Notes under the pieces: generated by a model
Seen by the model: the letters and a program-made list of their open reading frames with translations, nothing else
Databases searched by the model: none
Told to the model about the DNA's origin: nothing
Shown here: positions 59,273 to 64,000 of the stretch, piece by piece
How positions within the stretch are numbered: the first letter of the stretch is position 1
How the letters are laid out: every line of letters begins with the position of its first letter
Origin: Cordilura impudica
Taxonomy: Eukaryota > Arthropoda > Insecta > Diptera > Scathophagidae
Length of the DNA: 64,000 nucleotides
Assembly (NCBI GenBank): GCA_963682025.1
Contig: OY821519.1
Span: 165,932,713-165,996,712, forward strand
Direction of reading: 5' to 3'
Program-made: the position numbers and the translations under genes

Positions 59273-59795
59273 TTCTTTTTCTCTAGACTAGTACTCCGGT
59301 TGGTCCGTTTTACGCAAAATAAATATGTGCTTACAACTATGCTTAATTAACATGCACTAACTCACTCCTAAAACTAACTATAATAATTATAATAATTTCT
59401 CCTTTTGTTTGTTTTACCATAATATTTTCTCCTATATTTTTTACATTGAAATTTTAACTATACTTTTAAATTCTTTTCAAATTACTTTTTATATTTCGTT
59501 TCCGGGTATAATTTAGCAATTTTAATAATAATTTTTCTTTCTTTCCGGTTCCTATTATCACATAATTTCAAATTTTATTTATGTTAGATTTTTACATTTC
59601 GTTCAGGACATAATCCGATAAGTTTTATTCTTTCATATTCTTTCTTTGGTTCATTTATACTAAAGCAATTTCAAGCTTTTTTTCAGGTTGAATTTTTAAT
59701 GAAATACTCTCAATACAAATAATTTCATGTTCTTTTCAGGTTAATTTTTTTTTGTAAAATACTCTCAATAGAAATAATTTCAAGTTCTTTTCAGG

Positions 59796-60023
59796 GGGCA
59801 AATCACCGCATTCGTTATCGAAATTTTTCGATCGAAATCATTTTTTTATTTCCCAAAAGAATAATTAATAATAATTTTTCTTTCTCACAGTTGAAGAATT
59901 ATGGCCTCTGGCTAAGAAGAAAAGCGAATCGTGGTCTAGCGTTCGTCCGTCTTCTTCAAATAATAAACCAAAATATGGAATCTCGATTGATTTTACTCGA
60001 TATCGAGTGCGGTAATTTGGCCC
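59796..60023. mobile_element. 228-bp inverted-repeat (MITE-like) element
   Basis: Present only in unit 4. Ends GGGCAAATCACCGCATTCGT on the left and, read inwards, GGGCCAAATTACCGCACTCG on the right, with TATCGA inside both. CAGG flanks both sides (59792-59795 and 60024-60027), while other units have a single CAGG there, so CAGG is a 4-bp target duplication. It carries no protein. Family not identified. Confidence 0.8.
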
Positions 60024-60917
60024 CAGGTTAAATTTTTCCTTTTTTTCCGTTTCAGGGTAGAATTTAAGTTTTGCTTGACAGGCCACACACAAGGATACAT
60101 ACAAATAGGTTACCTGTTTCCTTTTTGCTTCGTTAGAGCCTGCGACCCTTTTCTGTGGGTGTACTCACCGGAAGTGTGTTTATACAAAATACCCTTAATT
60201 CCTTGACTTGATCACACTCCAGGACACGTTCCATTCACCAACTGTATGGCTTGGTAACCTTTTGTTCCTATATTCTATATTGCCCAAAACACACACAACC
60301 ATTACTTGACAACCCGTTACATTTTCTCCATAATATTTTCTCCTATATTTTTTTACGTTAAAATTTTAACTATACTTTTAAATTATTTTCAAGTGCTCGG
60401 TGGTTGTCCATGCCCGTTTCTGTCATGTCACAATGAAGAGAAAAGGACAGCAACCCATATAAAAAAAATAACATTTTATCACCTCTACATTTACTTTCTT
60501 CATTTTAACTCAACCTGACACGACAATAATAGCCACACCAGCTACAGTGAATATCATTAAGTGCACAAATACCGGTATTTAAAGTTTCAGTTTTAAAGTT
60601 TAATATTGCAATGTTTTTTGTTAAATTTGTTTTCCTTTTTTCTACTTTCTTTTATTTTTGGAAATTCAAATTATAAACTTTTAAAAATAAATTGAAATTG
60701 CACCCTTTTGTAATAATTGTAACTTAAATCGTACTATCGTCTAACACTTTAACTTATAAGAATTTATTCTTGTTGTATTAGAATTACAAAAATTAAAAAA
60801 GTAAATAAATAAACGCGCAGGGTACCGACCGGATTAAATATTTTCCCACTACAAAAACACTACATCGTTATCCCACACTCATTTCCCTCGCGTTTAAGTC
60901 GAAAGAACTGCGATTTA

Positions 60918-61061
60918 ATGACCGATAGGGATAACGCCGGTGCTGACTTCCTGGCCAGAGATCCAAAATATTTTGCACCAGTTTTGAAATTTTCACGTCA
61001 CGGTAAACTAGCACTCGATGGTGTCCCCGATGCGGTAGTTTCCGAAGAGGCTGCATTTTAA
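60918..61061 (+). CDS. Small frame C, unit 4 copy
   Basis: 47 residues, MTDRDNAGADFLARDPK then KYFAPVLKFSRHGKLALDG, with several amino-acid changes from units 0-2 but no stop. Followed by RIIEILDLAQTPE and a GAG/GTAAGC donor. Confidence 0.45.
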   Translation: MTDRDNAGADFLARDPKYFAPVLKFSRHGKLALDGVPDAVVSEEAAF

Positions 61062-61660
61062 CGTATCATAGAGATCTTAGACCTCGCACAAACACCTGAG
61101 GTAAGCACATACTTTACACTGGTATTTTTTCTGTATTCTAATTCCCCTTTCTTTTCAGGACCAGCACGTTTGATAAAGTGTTTCATCAAGCCCAAACACG
61201 GGTCTTTTTTTTCTTAATTTTCTGTACATAAAACACTCATAACTTTTCCCCTTTTCATATTGCCGGGCAAACGACAGCACAAAACCATCCTTCACCAACT
61301 GCTTAACATTCATTGACGCAGCAACGGGTGAGACGCCTCATATGATTCGCGGCCACCGCAACAAAACTCCAGTTTTGGAAACCCCCCAAGACGCCACAAT
61401 CTGGTGTGCGTGGACGTTATCTGCCTTCCGTACGTGGGGACTCCCACACCCTGAAGTCTCGTTAGCAGGGCATAAATCTAACTGGATATTATGATGCTTG
61501 ACTGCTTAGGTAAGTGTTTTACAAAAATTCTATTTTTATTTTATCACCGATTGACCCAATTTTGTCTCTATTTGTTCTCATTTGCAGGTACCTCAAGAAT
61601 GGTTCAGACACGATTTACTTTGGGAACTGGATGTTATTAGGGAAATGAATTTGTCTATTT

Positions 61661-62280
61661 AATTTAAATGATTGCTACTTTGTCTATTTTTTATATTATT
61701 CTTTTCAGGTACTTTTGACGTCTTCTGAATGAGTCATTTTGGAACAATGGGACCTTGGTGTTGACTATTCGATATTGCACCAGCAAAAAATTATTTAATA
61801 AGGTAAAAACATGTATCTATATATAACTATTTTCATAATATATGTGTATAATTAGGACAATATTGAACATTAAAACAAACGAACTTTAATTGGTATAATT
61901 TTCGTTCCTTAATACCAATATTGTCGGTAAAAAAAATTATATATATTAAACATGTAAAAAAAATTTTGTGTATAATTACGGACAATATTGGGCATTTTAA
62001 AACGAAAACATAACATGAGGTATCTTTTTATGTTTCTTATATCCTACTATTGCACGTTTATTTATATCACAGATTTGTTGCTTTGACTATAATTTAATAT
62101 CTTTCGCATAATAGATGCCTATAATTTTTCCCTTCAAGTTCAAATTTCATACATATTGTTTCCTACAGGTTTATGTATTCTACATTTAAGAAATTGTTTA
62201 CCGATCTTTGCATTTTTATTTATCTCAAAGACGCTTAATACTGTGTTGCGTTTATAAACTTATTGACCTGGCAAAAATTT
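61661..62280. other. AT-rich DNA between the array end and the last gypsy
   Basis: No gene seen. A repeated phrase, TGTGTATAATTA(C)GGACAATATTG, occurs at about 61847 and 61968. It may contain the 3' LTR of the gypsy to its right, but no boundary could be set. Confidence 0.4.
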
Positions 62281-64000
62281 TACATGACGAGATCGTTTGT
62301 TGTAGCTTTCTGAACTTTTTCATAGGCTTCGTGCATGATACCCATTATCTTTTCGCGGATTAATTCAAGCTTTTCATTCCATTTTAATTTTACTATTTCG
62401 TGATCCGACAAAGACAATAGTTTTCTGGCTAATTTATAATCACTTCCACTTTAAAACATGTGGAACCCAAATAACGCAAAAAATGATGTGACACAAATCG
62501 CCGAGTGAACCGATGTTCTTAAGGCACACTCGATTTCGGACAAATACATGTCCCAGTCTCGGTGATCCTGTTCGAGATAAGACCTAATCGCATTCAAAAC
62601 CGATTGATTAACCCTTTCTGACGCGTTTGACTCTGGGCTATAAACAGCTGTTTTCAGGTGTTGTATTTTATACGAAGCGTATCGAAGCGATCATGCTTTG
62701 AAAATTTTTTGAAACAAATTGTGCACCATTATCGCTGTGGATTATTTCTGGTACACCAAATTTATGAAATATTTCATGTACTAAAAATTGAATTACATTA
62801 TTTGTTGTGGCTTCTCTCATTGCCTTCAGAAAGCTGAATTTTGTGAAATGTTCCACAACTTTAAATATGTAGCAATTGCCATTCTTTGACCTCGGATATT
62901 TGCCTAGAAAGTCAATGTATAGCTTCTGAAACGATCGATCTGTCACCACTTCCTGTCCAGTCCCAGGCATAAGTCTCTGATTAGCCGGTTTAGACTCTTT
63001 ACAAGTCTGACATGATTTGACATATTCTTTTATCTGATGTGTCATCTTAGGCCAATAAAAAAAAACGTTTTACCCTTTCTAGAGTTTTAGCTATGCCACC
63101 ATGTCCGGAAGTCTTCGTATCATGATCTTTTTCAATCAGAGTATCCAGAGTTTCCATAAATACTCTTCTCCTGGATCTTGATCAAAGACTGTTTTTAAAA
63201 TATCATACTATCTTCTACTTTTAAGTCTGGTAGATTTTCATAATTTTCTTCAATTTTCTTCATAATCTCCAAATATTCATCGCTTTCGAATTCGTTCGTC
63301 TCAAAGTCGAAGAAGTCTTCTTTTTTTAATTCGGCAATCTTTAAATTCTGCTGCAATCTTGATAACATATCTACAAAGTTATCCGATCCTTTTGTGTGTG
63401 TTACGTCGAAATCGTATGCCTGTAGCTGCAAGGACCATCTTTCCAATCTACCACTTAGGTCTTTTAGCGTCATCAGCCACTGAAGGCTGGCGTGATCGGT
63501 AACCACAGTAAAGGGCATCATTTCTACATACTGCCTGAATTTTTTATCGCCATTACAGCTGCTGTACTTTCACACTGTACTTTCTTTGACAGTTGTTTAA
63601 TTTTTGGGAATAGAACGCAATTGGGTGCTCTTCATTTTTATTGTTAAGTTGATAAAGTACAGCTCCTATTCCATATTCTGAAGCATCGCATTGAATGAAA
63701 AATCTATTCGTGAAAACCTCATGTGCTGTGGTGAGCGCTCTTTTCAGCATTTCGAATGATTCTTTCGCCTCTGGCGTCAACAAAAACTTCTTCAATATTT
63801 TTAATGTATCAAGCAAGGGTGCTGAAATTGTGGCGAAATCTTTGATGAAGCGCCTATACCACCCTGCAGTTCCTAAAAAGCTACGCACTTCCCTAGTGTT
63901 CCTCAGTAGTTTTATGTTCTTTAAAGCTTGTACCTTTTCGAGATCTGTCTTCAACATTGCTCCGCCGATAATGAACCCTAACTATTTTAATTCTTGAAAG
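62281..64000 (-). pseudogene. pol: Ty3/gypsy pol fragment (RT end, RNase H, integrase), broken, cut by window
   Basis: Reading leftwards: RT thumb and connection (SFLGTAGWYRRFIKDFA, 63957-63553); RNase H (FIQCDASEYGIGAVL, then CESTAAVMAIKKF in a shifted frame, then FTVVTDHASLQWLM, 63521-63195); integrase zinc finger (GHGGIAKTLERV, CQTCKESKP), LYIDFLGKYP (first Asp), IHSDNGAQFVS (second Asp, about 62720) and, after a frameshift near 62670, YSPESNASERVNQS (Glu), running on to SEIECALRTSVHSA near 62520 and a stop about 62455. The SNASERVN wording resembles mdg3/blastopia-type gypsy elements. At least three frameshifts. The RT core and gag would lie beyond 64000. Confidence 0.85.

Larger units (their letters stand above)
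52753..61660 (+). mobile_element. Array unit 4, internal region, interrupted and truncated
   Basis: The most degraded unit. It carries a pogo/Tigger element, a foldback element (with loss of about 100 bp of leader) and a 228-bp inverted-repeat element. About 60325-60395 it jumps from TTACATTTTCTCC to a copy of sequence normally found earlier in the unit, so a rearrangement removed part of the middle. The match to other units ends at about 61660 inside the env-like remnant; there is no closing LTR. Confidence 0.8.

Noticed and set aside
20825..61660. Telomeric HeT-A/TART-like array
   Set aside because: Head-to-tail arrangement is similar, but units have primer sites and LTR-like ends and no poly-A tails or non-LTR RT.
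1..64000. CRISPR array, prokaryotic operon, rRNA or tRNA clusters
   Set aside because: No regular short repeats with unique spacers and no RNA gene signature; all features point to an insect genome.

Overview
This window is transposon-packed, AT-rich DNA from an insect, almost certainly a dipteran fly. The evidence is the mix of elements: env-bearing Ty3/gypsy errantivirus-type retroelements with AGTTAA...TTAACT long terminal repeats (LTRs), a Transib, a piggyBac, a pogo/Tigger element and a CCGT-rich foldback element, plus short (57 and 78 bp) fly-sized introns. I found no host gene, tRNA, rRNA or CRISPR array. The region reads like heterochromatin (pericentromeric, Y-linked or subtelomeric), but the sequence alone cannot say which.

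Layout. Positions 1-5352: a decayed mdg1/412-like Ty3/gypsy element with broken gag and pol. Positions 5353-7738: non-coding AT-rich DNA holding an array of small palindromes. Positions 7739-20824: a nest of three elements. A piggyBac (broken transposase, right end with TTAA) carries a Transib (7750-18556) at or beside its start codon. The Transib carries an errantivirus-type retroelement (10732-17948, LTRs differing at only 2 of 375 positions, TATA target duplication). The Transib transposase (642 codons) has no stop or frameshift and keeps D-D-E and zinc residues. Its termini begin with CACAGTG, identical to the V(D)J recombination heptamer.

Positions 20825-61660: a head-to-tail array of about five 6.6-kb units. 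Each unit looks like an LTR-type retroelement in which neighbouring copies share one LTR: about 500 bp from AGTTAA to TTAACT, followed at once by a tRNA-Lys-type primer binding site. It has no gag or pol. Instead it has long T-rich non-coding DNA, several conserved short reading frames (one Glu/Arg-rich, one with a C-terminal membrane anchor) and intron-like segments. I do not recognise this element and consider it the main discovery candidate. The array is interrupted by a second errantivirus-type element on the minus strand (39205-46063, CGCG target duplication, tRNA-Ser-type primer site), a pogo/Tigger element (53270-56065), a 1.3-kb foldback element (56602-57907) and a 228-bp inverted-repeat element (59796-60023).

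Positions 61661-64000: unassigned AT-rich DNA, then the 3' part of another Ty3/gypsy pol on the minus strand, cut by the window end.

How they relate. The genes do not form a pathway; the structure is a record of successive insertions. Order inferred from nesting: array unit, then piggyBac, then Transib, then errantivirus 1. Two array units look identical over about 6.7 kb, so the array expanded very recently or was duplicated in assembly.
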